A stretch of DNA of 64,000 nucleotides from Rhea pennata (taxonomy: Eukaryota; Chordata; Aves; Rheiformes; Rheidae), in contig NC_084663.1 of assembly GCF_028389875.1 (NCBI RefSeq), positions 171,470,301 to 171,534,300 of the forward strand. Reading direction: 5' to 3'. Positions within the stretch are counted from its first letter, which is position 1; each line of letters opens with the position of its first letter. The notes beneath the pieces are model-generated. The model was given only the letters and a program-made list of their open reading frames with translations, was not told the origin of the DNA and did not search any database. A program made the position numbers and the translations under genes. Positions 1 through 13,400 of the stretch are shown here, one piece after another.

Positions 1-33
1 AGGCTAGTGGCTCTGCTGGTGTTCGGGAAAAAT
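1..33 (+). CDS. MYCBP2: MYCBP2 exon tail, cut by the window edge
   Basis: The first 33 bases read as 11 open codons ([11 protein letters not shown]) followed by a usable donor, GTGTAAG. The phase is 0 and matches the next exon, which starts with ATSDADL. I infer that this is the end of the preceding exon. The stretch is short and the donor is not the strongest form, so the exact junction is less sure than for the other exons. Confidence 0.62.
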
Positions 34-1389
34 GTGTAAGAAAAAGCACTGGTATCTTTTCCCTAGTATACTCTCCTATCTTTCAGTAAACAGTAGTTTA
101 GGAAGTGTTCCTGGTCCTCAAAGAACATAATTTGTTTTTTTCCAGTTCATTTGTAGTTTTGTCTTACCTACTACCTTATGACACTAGTTTTCTTGATTTA
201 ATTATTCATTTTGGAAAAGTGTATTTTTGTCTTCTTATACTGCCTGTATGGTAATTTAATTATGTTTCCTGGTTCTTATATTTTTCCTGTACTTACCTTT
301 GCCATTTACTTTTCATATAGCCTTTATTTTTCATATCAAGATATCATTTTTATAGAGGGCTCTTAAGACCTTTGTAAGGTTCTCCCATTCAGTGATGTCT
401 TCTTCAAGCTCAGCCTGAGTCTCTTCAGTTTCTGCTTGTATAAAAGTCATGCTACTCATCCAATCTATCTTGTCACATTTTCTTCTGCACCTTTTATAGC
501 TCTCTGATGAGTTTTTAGAAATGGAATGACCAAAAAGACATTACTGTCTGATTTGTTTGTTTAGCCATTTTCATACCTTTGTATTTACTTGTTTTGAATA
601 CCATCTTGATGGCTAGTTATTCAGAATTGTCAGAGTCTTCTGCAACTCTTTATTCAGTGTATATATATATACATTTCATAATAACCAGTCTACCATATTT
701 AGAAGAATAAAATCTCCAAACATTTTTATGTACTAAAAAATATTTTTATAATAGCTATTAGTCATCATCTTAACAGGATTGACTTAATCTTTTCATCTGC
801 CTGAAGTATAAAGTCACTGGTTTTGCATTACTACTTTGAAACTTAGCATACAGATAATTCTGAATTTGAGAAACTACCCATTATTCCCTTTCAAACTTGT
901 CTTGGCTAAAATCAGTTGCTGAATATAATTTTAGCAATCTCTAGTAAGGATAGTAAAGTGATGTTTTAGAAATTAAGCTATCCAAATTATCCCCCTATGA
1001 ACAATATGCTGACTGGTATACTGTGCCAGGATATTCTACATAGCTCATCCCTTTAGTGTAGGATACAGCTGAAAAATAAAAAGCCTCTTTACCTAATCAA
1101 TGGATTTTTATGTACAGAAAGTTTTATTAAACCAAAAATTTAAAAAGCCTACCTATCTGTTATTCAGTTGTCATTCAGTTATCTTATACTCTAAAAAAGA
1201 AGTATACAAGTTAGGAATTTCAGACACTGCTATCATAGAAATCTCACACTGTCTTCTTTGAGCCCTAATTTCTCTTTTGATTTCTAATACAACAAAATGT
1301 CTTGGAAAGATTAAATCTGTTTCTAAAGGAATTCCTACATGATCTTTAAAACAGAAATTTGACACTGTTGCTACATGCTTCTTAGTCTC

Positions 1390-1428
<39 letters not shown>

Positions 1429-4400
1429 ATATGTATGTATATTCTGAACAGCTGCAGACAGACAATAATGGCAAAAGTACACAAAAAAAATTTTGGGTAA
1501 CTTCCAACAATCACTGTAAATCCTGACAGCATTTTGTTGCATTTTGCATGACACACACAATTTTTGAAGATGTTTACTCTTACTATGTTTTTCAATTTGG
1601 GAACCATTTGAATATACAAACTGAAAAGTATATTTTGTTACACTGCTTTATAAAGATTTCAGTCAGTGAGTGTATTCAACTGCACGGAGAAGCTGTCTTG
1701 GGTAACTATACTTCATTTGTTAGGCTTATTATTTTATCTCATCCTCCAACTTCATATCTTATAAAACAGGAAGAAAATAAATGCATCTAAGATGCATTAT
1801 TAACCATAATTATATTGATCATGCTTATATATCTTTTTTATATAACAAAAAGCTGCAAACTTTAAGAACAAAATTTGTTGATATTTCATACTAATTGCTG
1901 CAGCAGTTAGGAAATGTTTTTGAAACTTATGATATAACATTGCATATCCTTTTTATAAAGGCAACATCAGATGCAGACCTGAAAGAGCACATGGTAGGGA
2001 TCATATTCAGCCGGAGCAAACTGACAAACTTACAGAAGCAGGTTTGTTCATTCTTAAATGCTTTGATGCTTAGATTTTGTGTATATTGTAATGGGTATGC
2101 TCTTTTTCATTAAATATGAAACGTTTTAGTTGACATTTTCAGTTAGAATTTCTGTTGTTCTCTATCATCAAAGTTTGGTTTATGTTTTAAATTATGTATT
2201 TGAGTGGGTTTATGTGAAAAATCTGATGAAACTGATAATGAAAAAAGAATCCATGCTAATAGGATAAAAAATGTTGTTACCCTCAATTTAAAATGCTATA
2301 GAATTGAGATGTAAATGTACTCATTCATGGTTACTGATAATAGTCCATGACAATAGACGAGAGATTCAGTTACAGAATCTAAATTCTTTCTTCAAACATC
2401 TTTTCACCCCATTTTTGCATTAAAACTATTTAAGTTTGATACAGTATAAGACTAAAAAGAGAACCAGTATGTTATTAAATAATTCCTTTCTGCATAGTTA
2501 ATAACAGCTTGGATTTGTTATTTTGATCATTTACCTTTGTCTTTCTCAATAAAAAGTAGTAGTTATGGTGTACGTTTTTTATTTTAATTTTTTAATATAT
2601 CAAATAGAGCATCCTTTTATGTTATTTTTATAATACCTATCAGGAGACAAACATTGCAGTAAAGATTTTCATGAAATACAAGAGGAATTCAGTTTCTTTG
2701 GAATTCTAATAAATTCTGTATCATGTCTTATACCTCTGACTATACATGCTTTAAAATCTTTCAAATACCCTTTTTGACATGCTTAATGTGAAAACATGCT
2801 TTCTAAAATCTCCTGAACTTCCTAAATAGTAGACTCTGCAAGAGCCTATAAGTAGTTCTAATGAGTACTTTTCTTTTGACTGCGTTAACTAAATGTACTT
2901 CTTTCTGTTCTATTTTTATTTGAATCTTACATAAAAAGCAAATTAAAGGGCAGATATTTTTAAAAGATTTAATTCAATTAATTTTTTCAAAATGAAGATG
3001 AGCAAATTCAGTATTAAATCTAAATATTCTAAATTTGAATTTATTTGGAAAAGTAATTTAAGTAAGACCAAATTTCATAGGCCTTCTGGTTTGGTCACAG
3101 CCATGAGAATATTTAACGTGTAATCTTTTTCATTTTGTAAAAGTTTTGATGTTTTACTGTGTATTTGGATTCCGTTTGGATAGGTGTGTGCTCATATAGT
3201 CCAGGCCATCCGAATGGAAGCAACCCGTGTGCGTGAGGAGTGGGAGCATGCCATCTCTAGCAAAGAGAATGCCAACTCGCAGCCTAACGACGAGGATGCT
3301 GCTTCTGACGCCTACTGCTTTGAGCTGCTGTCAATGGTGCTGGCACTGAGCGGTTCCAATGTGGGCCGGCAGTACCTGGCTCAGCAGCTGACCCTGCTCC
3401 AGGATCTCTTCTCATTACTACACACGGCTTCTCCTAGGGTGCAGAGACAGGTGAGAGCTGTTTCTTCATCTATCTTGGTATTCCTAGGAAAATGTCTGTA
3501 AAATCATATAATCATGTTGTTAATAGTAAACTACGTACCTGAAATTGTCTTTTGTGTAAGGTAGTTTCATATTTTCACTTCAAAATGTATCAGAATCAAT
3601 TGCAGATTATTTTAAATTGGGAATAATTGTAAATAAAACAACTTTTTTTTTTTGATATTGCCGTCATCAGTAGAGGCCAAATAGAAAGTTACAAGCATTG
3701 GAAGCATTATTTATCATAGACTGTGTTGTACTCCTTTAAATACCAGAGCTGTTATTTACCCATTTCTCAAATGTATGAAGTTTAAAAGCTGGTTTATTTA
3801 TTTATTTATTACAAATAATTCAGTAGAAAAAGTAGTTCAGTTTTTGGGTGTAGGAGTTAGTAAGGTGATTGCTCATTTTTAAGTACGATCTTATGCCAGT
3901 TCACTATGGGGAAGGCATGCAAGAGAGCTACACAGTCATCCCCATTTACATAAGCGCAGCAAATAGTTCAAAGGTAAATATATCTGTTTGCTTTGAGGAG
4001 GCCACCATTAGTTCTTACACTTTTGTCATTGTTTCTGCACTTCTTCCTGCCTGGCCTGAAGGCAGAGTGGCAGCTAAAGTTACAAGATAATTAATGATTG
4101 TCCTGCTAAAACATCACAACTACGATAAATACGTTGTTGGAAACATGAGGGGAAAAACAGAATCTGACTTCTTTGTGATTTGGGGGGGGGGGAGGGGGTT
4201 GTTTTTGTTTTTTACCTTTTTTTGCTCATCAGCATATCTCAGATTTCAACCTTTTATGTTTAAAAGTAAACTGTTAAGGCTTAGTCCTTTCAGTGTAAAC
4301 AAATATATGCTGCTTTTAGATCAATGTTGTAAAAATTATTCTAGCAGATTTAGAACCATTATTTTATTTTGAGATGCAAAATTACTAGTTATTTAGCTTC

Positions 4401-7400
4401 TAGTATTAAATAATTGCTTTATCATTATTTTATTTTTTTTTATTTTTAAAATACAAAAATTAGATTAATTGCAATACTAAGATGGCGCAACTTGCGTTTA
4501 GGAAACAGAAGGATTAAGACTCCTGAAGAAATACTAGCTTAAACATAAAATTCATACTATTTATTTGATATGTAAATATATTAAACCATATGTGTAAGTA
4601 GAACTGGGTTGTGTTCATTACAGGCAAATTGGGATAGTATCACATTAGCTTCTTAAAATTTTCTTTGTTTTTATTTAAGCTATATATTGTAATGCAACAA
4701 TTGGAGATTTTAAATAGTGATTTGCAGCAGAGCCTTCACTGGTTTAGAGTAGACCCTGAGACAGTTGAAATGTCTATCAAATAGACAGGACCCCAAAATT
4801 TAGAGTTCTTTGAGTGTTTCCTCTTATACATACATAAGGTTCACATAGTCTGTGCTGTTTATATCAGAGGCTTTTGATTAGCGGCATCATCTGCCACGTG
4901 TCTTAAAAATCTTTATATCTTACTCAGAATATGAATAGCGTGGACGCTTCCTTTCTATTGTTAATGCCCACAGGTAGAGCTTTAATGTCCATGTTCACTT
5001 CTGAACTTGAATATTTTGTGTGTAAGTGTGTATTTATATGCACATAATAATATAACATACATACATGCATGTATATGTGTGTGTGTGTGTGTATTTAAAA
5101 TTTTCCCTTTAGTACAGTTGATGTAGTAGCTAGCTGTTGTTAGCTGATATGCCTTCTCTGTGTGGATTTTTGATTACATTTTCAGGAGTTTTCATATCCA
5201 TGCTTTGTACATTTTTTTTTCCAATTTTCTGGACTATTAGAATGTCTTATCTCAAGCTGTCTTCCCCTCTTGGCAATTTTGATTCATTGTAGATACGCAA
5301 AATGCTTGGGGGGGTGGATTCTTAAAATGTAGAAGCTCTTTCAAAAAAACATTGAAGGCATGAGAAATCAGATCTAAAATGTTACTCCTTAAACTTCCAT
5401 ACATCTTGATTTGAACCAAACCTTGCTTGGCATGTCCAGTTCCACCCCCATTCCACCAGTTGGTGAAGGTGAAGTGTATTAATATATCTCAAGGAAAACT
5501 AAGGGAGAGGGAGAAGAATATCATGCTTCTCATTCTCTAGAGGTAGGTGTTTTCTATTCTGAAAAGTCGTAAAGTGGTCTTTCACTGTTCTACCACGAAT
5601 TTTCCATCATCTAAAGACTATATGCAGAGTGGGTATATCTGTAATGTGCAAATAAATCAAAGTTGTCCAAACACCTGTATAACTGCTATTATAAGGTCAG
5701 TTCTAAGCATATTTTTATTACTATATTAAAGTCAGGTGGTATTCAAGTAAGATTTGGTCCTGAAATGTTATGCCTCGTCTCAGTTTATTAATAGCAAATA
5801 AACTAGAACTGAGCATATATTGCACTTCAAGGCAAGATAGAAATTTCTTAAAAGTATGAGTTAAATTTAGAAAGTAGATTCATTCTTTCTCACAGAAATA
5901 GCTTATGAAGAAGGGAAATGATTTTATTTAGTTTTGCTTGAAAACTGCAGCTGCCCTGCTAAGAGTTTTGGTGTTTTGATTCTTTTTCTAGGTAACATCA
6001 TTACTAAGACGTGTTCTGCCTGAGGTAACTCCTAATCGCCTGGCTAGTATCATAGGCGTGAAGTCCCTTCCACCAGCAGATATAAGTGATATCATTCACT
6101 CAACAGAAAAAGGAGATTGGAATAAACTGGGTATCTTGGACATGTTTTTGGGATGCATTGCCAAAGCTCTCACTGTACAGCTAAAAGCCAAAGGAACTAC
6201 TATAACTGGGACAGCTGGCACTACTGCAGGCAAAGGAGTTACTACAGTCACACTTCCAATGATTTTCAATTCCAGGTTTGTTAAAAAAATATTACATTAT
6301 CAAGCTAAGGGCATAAAAGAAACACGTCAGTTATATTCTTTGTCTTTTATGATCTTTGTTTTATAAACTGTAAAATTTATATAATGCTTCTTTGACAGTG
6401 AGTCAGTAGTTATTACAGTGCTTGATACAAACTACTGTATGCTGAATGTATGCTATACTTGAGGTAGATTTTGGCAAATAATAACTAATTATTTGTGTTT
6501 ATTTCATGTACTTTTGTAGCTATATTCGGCGAGGTGAAAGCCACTGGTGGATGAAGGGTTCAACACCTACACAGATTTCAGAGATCATTATCAAATTGAT
6601 TAAAGACATGGCAGCAGTAAGTTTCTATCTTTTAAATGTATGGGGGATATTCATATATTTCTGATAATGAAAAATACATTTTTCATTAATCTCTTATTAC
6701 AGTCAGTACTAGGTTGAGCTATTAAAGGTGAGTGAGTGTCAAGAAGAAAAAAAAAAAAGGTAAATCTTTTTGGTAGAGTCCAGGTCTAGGAGTAGTAGAG
6801 TTCTGTTTCTGACTGCTAAATATTTATACAGTGTTCAAATAAGTTTTTGGGTGAATCACTGGAACCAAAAATTCAGTGTTGTCTTCTACATTATTAACTT
6901 AGAAGCCTGATTTTTGAAGCGTCTTGAGCACTCAGAACTCCAACTAAAAAGTAAAAAGCGTCTGTGAAGTAAGATAATAGTGGGTTTTTGACAAAATTGT
7001 ATGGAGTTTTTATATGTAAAGTTTCTTTTTTAGATTAGCTTCTTTCAGTCTTACTGACATTTACGTTTATAGTTGTATATTAGTGTCATCATCTGGGCTA
7101 AAATTTTCCATGGGTGTATCTGCTTCAGGTATGCTTTTTGGCAGAATAAATGTATAATTAACAGGAATTTGAGGGCGAATTTCAGAAAGTCTATTGGATT
7201 TGAAAATACCTGATTTGCCAAGGTCATCCCTGACTTACTTTTTCTATTCTAATCTGAGATCCTAATCTAACTTTGTAGCAGCTAATTAGAATTTTAGTTC
7301 TCCTTAATATTTTAAAGGGAACACTATAATAAATTGAGTTTTAGACATTTATATATAGTTTCCTCTTTATAACAGGGTCACCTGTCAGAAGCTTGGTCCC

Positions 7401-10400
7401 GTGTGACTAAGAATGCTATTGCTGAAACCATCATAGCTCTGACCAAAATGGAAGAAGAATACAGATCACCAGTGAGATGCATTGCAACAACCAGAGTAAG
7501 AACTTTACTAGGTTTTACATTAGTTGATTGGAAACATGCAGAAAGAACTCATTATTTATTTACCTTACTTTTTTCTCTTTTTATCTCTTTCATTGTATTT
7601 TCTAGAAACTGGGACTCAATTAACCTTAACAGGTTGCTTTTACCTCCCTACCACTGTAGGAATGTTTATAAGCTTTTGATACTTAATAATTTTTTCTGTC
7701 ATAAAAGACTATGTCAGTTGTCTGTTCCATCTCCTTAGTCGTGTGTTCTGTGCTGTTTGGAAGGCATGTCTCAGAAGAATACCATCTACAGCTGTCACTG
7801 TAATAGTTTAAGAAGACCTAAAGTATCCCTGAACATCATGCTAGCTTTCCTGGTGAATGAACTTTGTTAGTTGCTCATGGAGTTGAGTTGCGTTTTTTTG
7901 TTTTTTGTTTGTTTGTTTTGGCAATCCAGTAAAGTTTTTCAGCCTCTAATCTGTCATTGCAAAATGCTGTTGTCAAATATTTTTCAGTCTGAGCTGTAGG
8001 CCTACTGACGGAAACTTAGTTACCCTCACGTAGCTAATCTCCTTAGGCTTTCACCGTAGTCAGTGGAGAGAAAGAGGGAGAAGCTTCTTCTGAGCTCTTT
8101 TCCAGACAATCTCAGATACCTTGTGCAGTCAGGAGAGAACATAGGGAACCTAGTCTAACAGGATAAAGCTACTTTTGGGGATTGTTCTGTTTCCTTCATT
8201 TTCTTCTTCTTCCCCCAAAGCCTGCAAGTTTGGGAATGACATGCAAGTGTTGATGATTTCCTGTATTTGCCATATTTCCCTATAGTGTGGTATAGTTGAT
8301 ACTGCTTTACTGTTTCTCTCTTGTGTGATGTTTATGACCATGAAGTGACATACTTTCACGAAAAAGGGTAGCCCCCAAAAATGCTGTTCTTATCTACCAA
8401 CATTTATATTTATAGTATTGTGATTTTTTATTTAGTATATCTAAAACATTTAATTCTACCTTCCCTTTCAATAGCTGTGGTTGGCCCTGGCATCCCTCTG
8501 TGTGCTTGATCAGGATCATGTTGATAGACTATCCTCAGGAAGGTGGATGGGAAAAGATGGACAACAGAAACAGATGGTAAGACTGAAATTCATGTCCTTT
8601 TTTATCCATTTTAATTTACTCTGTGGTCAAAGAATTTAGAATAAATGATAAGGAAGTTGCCCTGACCTGACTTTATTCATCCCTTTTGTTCTCCATGAGA
8701 ATGGCACATACATGTTTGAAATGCTAGTGTTCTAGACACACTCACCTCAGAAAATGAAAATCTCAACTTAAAACAATAATAACTAGCAATTCCACTGGTA
8801 TCTCAGATGGAGCATGGACTTTCTTACACCTGTAAGATGTATTTTGAGCATAGATTGATTTGGTTAATGAAATAACCTTTATCAGAGCTTCTTCCTTTCT
8901 ATGTAGATCCCTATGACATAATAATGTTAATTCATCTGTATTGTAATCTTAAGATTCAGTTCTTTTATGGTCCTCAAGAACTTTCCTTTCTCCATGATTT
9001 AGCTTCCTCTTCCAGACCTGGATGAGAAAGCGATTACCCTGAAGAGAAAGAAAGACTTTCTAACTGGATATAGTAAATATAGTAAACATACAACACTGAC
9101 CTAGAGGATTTGTGATTTAATCTGAAGTATAATGGATGGGTGGATGGAGTTGCTGTCCCACATTTTTCATTGTCATGAAGCTTATGTTTTGTTTTTGTTT
9201 TTTTTAATGTGAGTCAGGAAAGAGTGAAATAATGAAGTTGGTTGGTTGGGTTAGGTAGATCGCTTTAGAAGGCAAAGGAAAATTGTGCCTTCCTGCTAGC
9301 AACTGAGTTTGTTTAGAAAGAGGACACCTCTGAAGCAACTTAATGCAGACAGAAAGAGAATATCGGAGACAGCTAGAGAGAGCTGCAGCAAGAGCAAGGA
9401 CTAAAACTTGGCTGAGTGAAGGAAGTAGTCACAAAGGTTTCTGAGGTGATTAAAAAGAGACTTTCTCTAGAAAATCAAGGGAATTCTATAGAGCTTGTTG
9501 CAAATCAGCTACAGAAAATTGCTCAACTAAGAAAAAATCTGAAGGCTGGAACAGTCTCTGCCAGATCATGAGCAGAGAAACATTTATTTTTTGATCTTTA
9601 AGTTCTGGCTTCCCAGCAGATTGGAGTTTTTTACCTAAACGATCAGCTTTGTTTGAATGTATCATTTAATGAAACAGCTTTAGAAACTGAAGGTCTGATT
9701 GATGTTTTTAGCTGTGCTCACTTTAAAAACTCATAGATCCACATCAAAACTGAAGGAGTCCAGATCTCTCCTAATGGTAGTGAAAAGGGGCTCAAAAACC
9801 CCAGTGTGGTAATACCTGTCAGGCATTCTATGGAGAGGATGAAACAGCAGTCCCACGAAATTAAATAAGGACCTTGTAGGCTTTATGCTGATTTAATTCA
9901 GATGGAACGAACCCCATAGGTTGCGCTAGAGATTTTTGTTAACTAATTAAATAACTTAACTATAAATGTGGTTTCCATAGTAAAAAGATTTTATGAAACC
10001 AGAATGAACTCGTTTCATCTGTCCTTGTTTCCCCAGAAAGATTGCACCATGGCCTCAGGCTGCCTCTATCATTCTAGGGGGTAGAAGGCCATAAAAGAGG
10101 TCTAGTTTGTAGGCAAGAAGGAAAGAGACAGAAATCTGGGCTTGTAACCTGGACTAGTGGAAACCTGAGAGGAGTACCCAAGGTTTAGACAAGTAAGGAT
10201 ATGAGCTGCTGAACCAAGTCTGAAATTCCTCAGTCCTATTGAATAGGAGTATATTCAAATTTTGAGGTGTTTTGTGTGTTTTCCCTACTGGGAATGCTGT
10301 TGAAAGGGATCTGATCTAAGTTGCATGAACAATATCATGGAAATCACATGTTTTGGGAACAGAATGGAAAGTCAGTCTTAGAAATATGCATAATCAAGTT

Positions 10401-13400
10401 GGTCATTGAGCTCTTACTTGTATAGATATTTTTAATTGTAAAACCCAGGGGTCTTTATTGAATTAAAAATATCTCATATCAATAGAATAAGTAAATTCTA
10501 TTGTGTATTTTGAAGTTTGCTACCTAGAATGTATTCTCTCTCCATTATGGATGACCTACAGTTTTCATTAAGTACTTTAATGGAGTAAATATATTTTATT
10601 ACAGTAATTAAGGATAAATGCCTTGCATATTGATTTATCAGTATGAGATATATCAGAACTTCTCTGTTAAGATACCTGTAACCCATGATAGCACATAAAT
10701 CATTCTGAATAACTCAGGCTACTTGAAAATGATTTCTCAAATATATTGTTGAAGAAAAGTTTTGTTGCATCAAGCAAAATATGAAGTCAGAAGAACTGAT
10801 GTAGAACTGTGAAGCTTTTGTGTCCAGGACTAATTGTTTAGATACAGATTATAAGATATAATTAATAGTCTAAACAAGCTCTTTATTGCCCCTTATTGAT
10901 TTTCTTGCCTCATTTTTTGAGAGAATAAAGACAGAGAAGTTGAAAGGAAATGAGAGATTTAATAGAGAGAATTATTTAATTATATTTTTTCATTCTTTCC
11001 AGCCAATGTGTGATAACCATGACGATGGCGAAACTGCTGCAATTATTTTATGTAATGCCTGTGGGAATTTGTGTACAGATTGTGACAGATTCCTTCATCT
11101 CCATCGACGAACGAAAACTCACCAGAGACAGGTAGAGTATAGATGATGTTATATTGTAGGCATTTCATATATTGTATGCATTTCCCCGGTTAACAGCTAA
11201 GAAAACAGTAGTAGCAAGAATCAAATCTGCCAATAGTGTTCTTTTTTATTTTGGAGTTGGGATAGATAAGTTTCCATCTGATTCTTTGTTCCATTTTAGT
11301 TAAATTTCCTTCTCCTTCGTCTTTTGAAAAAGATTGCAGAATCATGTAGCAGTCTAATTCTAGGGAATTTATGCTACATTACTTTTATGCTACATCCCTT
11401 TTTCCTTTCTCATTCTCACATTGTTTAGAAATGTTTCTCAGGAAATATCTAGGAACAGCATAGCCTTTCCTAAATATATGTTGATTCTTTATTTCTTTTA
11501 AATTATCTCCTTTACTTCTTCTATCACATAGGATCAGCGCTTGTTACCTCCTTCATTTTTTATTTTTTTAATATCCAGGAAGACCACTTGACAATGAATT
11601 TTTCTACTGGTTCCGTTATGTCAATCTTCTCATATAAGATCTTCAGGTTCCCTTTAAACACAAAAATGTGTTGTCATATCAACAGGCTTGAAAATTCCCT
11701 AATTTCTTCTAGTTTGTTTTTTAGGGACATGATGTATTTCGTCTCTAAATGACTTAAATGGGTTTTTGTAACTTACTGTGTACTTCTCCAGTTAATACTT
11801 TGTTGTGTTACTCTTTTATCCCTTCTGCCTCTGAACCTGAAACTACATTCTCCTTGTGATATTGTCACTCATTTTTTTTTCTCATTGAGAATTTACATTG
11901 AGTATGTTGTTACTTTTGAAAATACTGAACATTCCTTCTTTATTGACCTTTAATGCTCTTTTGTGTTTTTTGTTGTTCTTCATTTTACTGAATCCCTATG
12001 ACTGCTTACCTTTGTAGAGAGGCTAGGATAGCAGAGTTCAGTAATAAAGTTAATTCAATAGAAATCATTCCTCAAACTCCTTCTTTGAGTGCACCTATGT
12101 TAGACTTTTAGTTTGGATTGGCAATGTGCTTTTGAAACAGATCTGATCATCTCTCCTTATTGTGCTTTGATTCGTGTTACAAAGCAGTCCTGGAGTGCAC
12201 GAACTGAAATCCTTCCAGGTGAAACTGAAGGAAATGATAGATCTGGGGGCACACCTAGTGCCCTCTAACTGCTAGCGGGCATTTGGTCCAAGGGATCAGA
12301 CTAGGGCAAAGAACATGTATGAGGTAAACGTCAGAAACTTGGCACCAACTATTTCACTCTATAGATCTATTCCTTGGTGACTCGGTATTTGTAATGCAGA
12401 CTCAGCCTTGAAGTTGCATGTGGATCTATTCTCTTCCATTTCTTAGCTAAAATCTTTACAATCTCCTCTGAAATTTTCCAGTTTTATCATCTTAAGAAGA
12501 TTATTTTGTATGTCTGCTTCCCTGTCATGTCACATCACAGTCTAGTCTCATTTATTTTTCTGATTTCTCCTATATAGCCTGTTCAGATTACAGTTGATAA
12601 AAGTAAGTTCTTACCTCACATAAGCTCTCACATCTCTCCTTTAATCTGTCCGAAAGAGCTATTTATCAGACTTCACTATTGACCTCTAAAAGCATGTTTA
12701 AACTTTTAATCTTTATTTACCAACTTTACCTTTACATCTCTCATGTCTAGCCCCTCAATTTAAATTTTAGATTCTGTCATAATCACTGTCTGCTATCTTC
12801 TGTTAGCTTCCTTTTCTATGTCCAGCTTCTGTCATACACCATTTACTGTATTTTCTCCCATCCAGGAAAGGACAGTCTGTAAGTTATTATGACCTGTTAT
12901 ACAAATCCTTCCTGAAGAAATTAGTTTTTTCATGATTCCAGTACAAATAAAATAGTTGAAATTGAGTTTATACATCCATACCAAGGACAATTCTAACTTC
13001 TACTGCATTGCAGGTGAAATTAATGAAAACAGAATTGTTTTCAAAACCTAGGAAAGGAGGAAAAGGAAAAACCACATAAAATCCACTAAGGATTTCATGC
13101 AGTTGCTTGATATTATGAAATTTTTAAAGTCTCCTGATTTAAGCTAAAAGTATTCAGTGTATACGCTAAAATTTTAAGTAACCTGTTCCAGAGAAACTAG
13201 GCTCACCTAATGGACTAGAAAATAACTTATTTGTAACATACAACACAGTGAGTGACTAAAAAGAGAAAATGTGAAGAAATTATGGATGACAATAACATGA
13301 AATGCCTTGATGCATTATATGGATAATAAATAAGAATGTTCAGATTGAAGCTTGATATTGTCTTGAAAGTCATTAACAGGGTCATACCAAAATCACTAAT

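Larger units (their letters stand above)
3451..5991. other. MYCBP2: MYCBP2 intron with G-run and GT repeat
   Basis: Intron of 2.5 kb. It holds an uninterrupted run of 11 G plus 5 G at 4182-4198 and a (TG)n tract at 5074-5092. No gene is seen. Confidence 0.7.
6617..11002. other. MYCBP2: MYCBP2 introns between 6.6 and 11.0 kb; nothing recognised beyond exons
   Basis: Three introns (6617-7375, 7496-8474, 8577-11002) separate the exons at 7376 and 8475. They are AT-rich with short A and T tracts. I recognise no RNA gene or mobile element. Confidence 0.6.

Noticed and set aside
1171-1790. Open frames crossing the TA repeat
   Set aside because: Composition follows the simple repeat (IYIYIY, IHTYIH) and there is no domain; the position is inside an intron.
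7403-7738. ORF starting at the internal Met of the 7.38 kb MYCBP2 exon and running into the intron
   Set aside because: The frame after 7495 is read-through past a consensus donor. The real exon ends at 7495.
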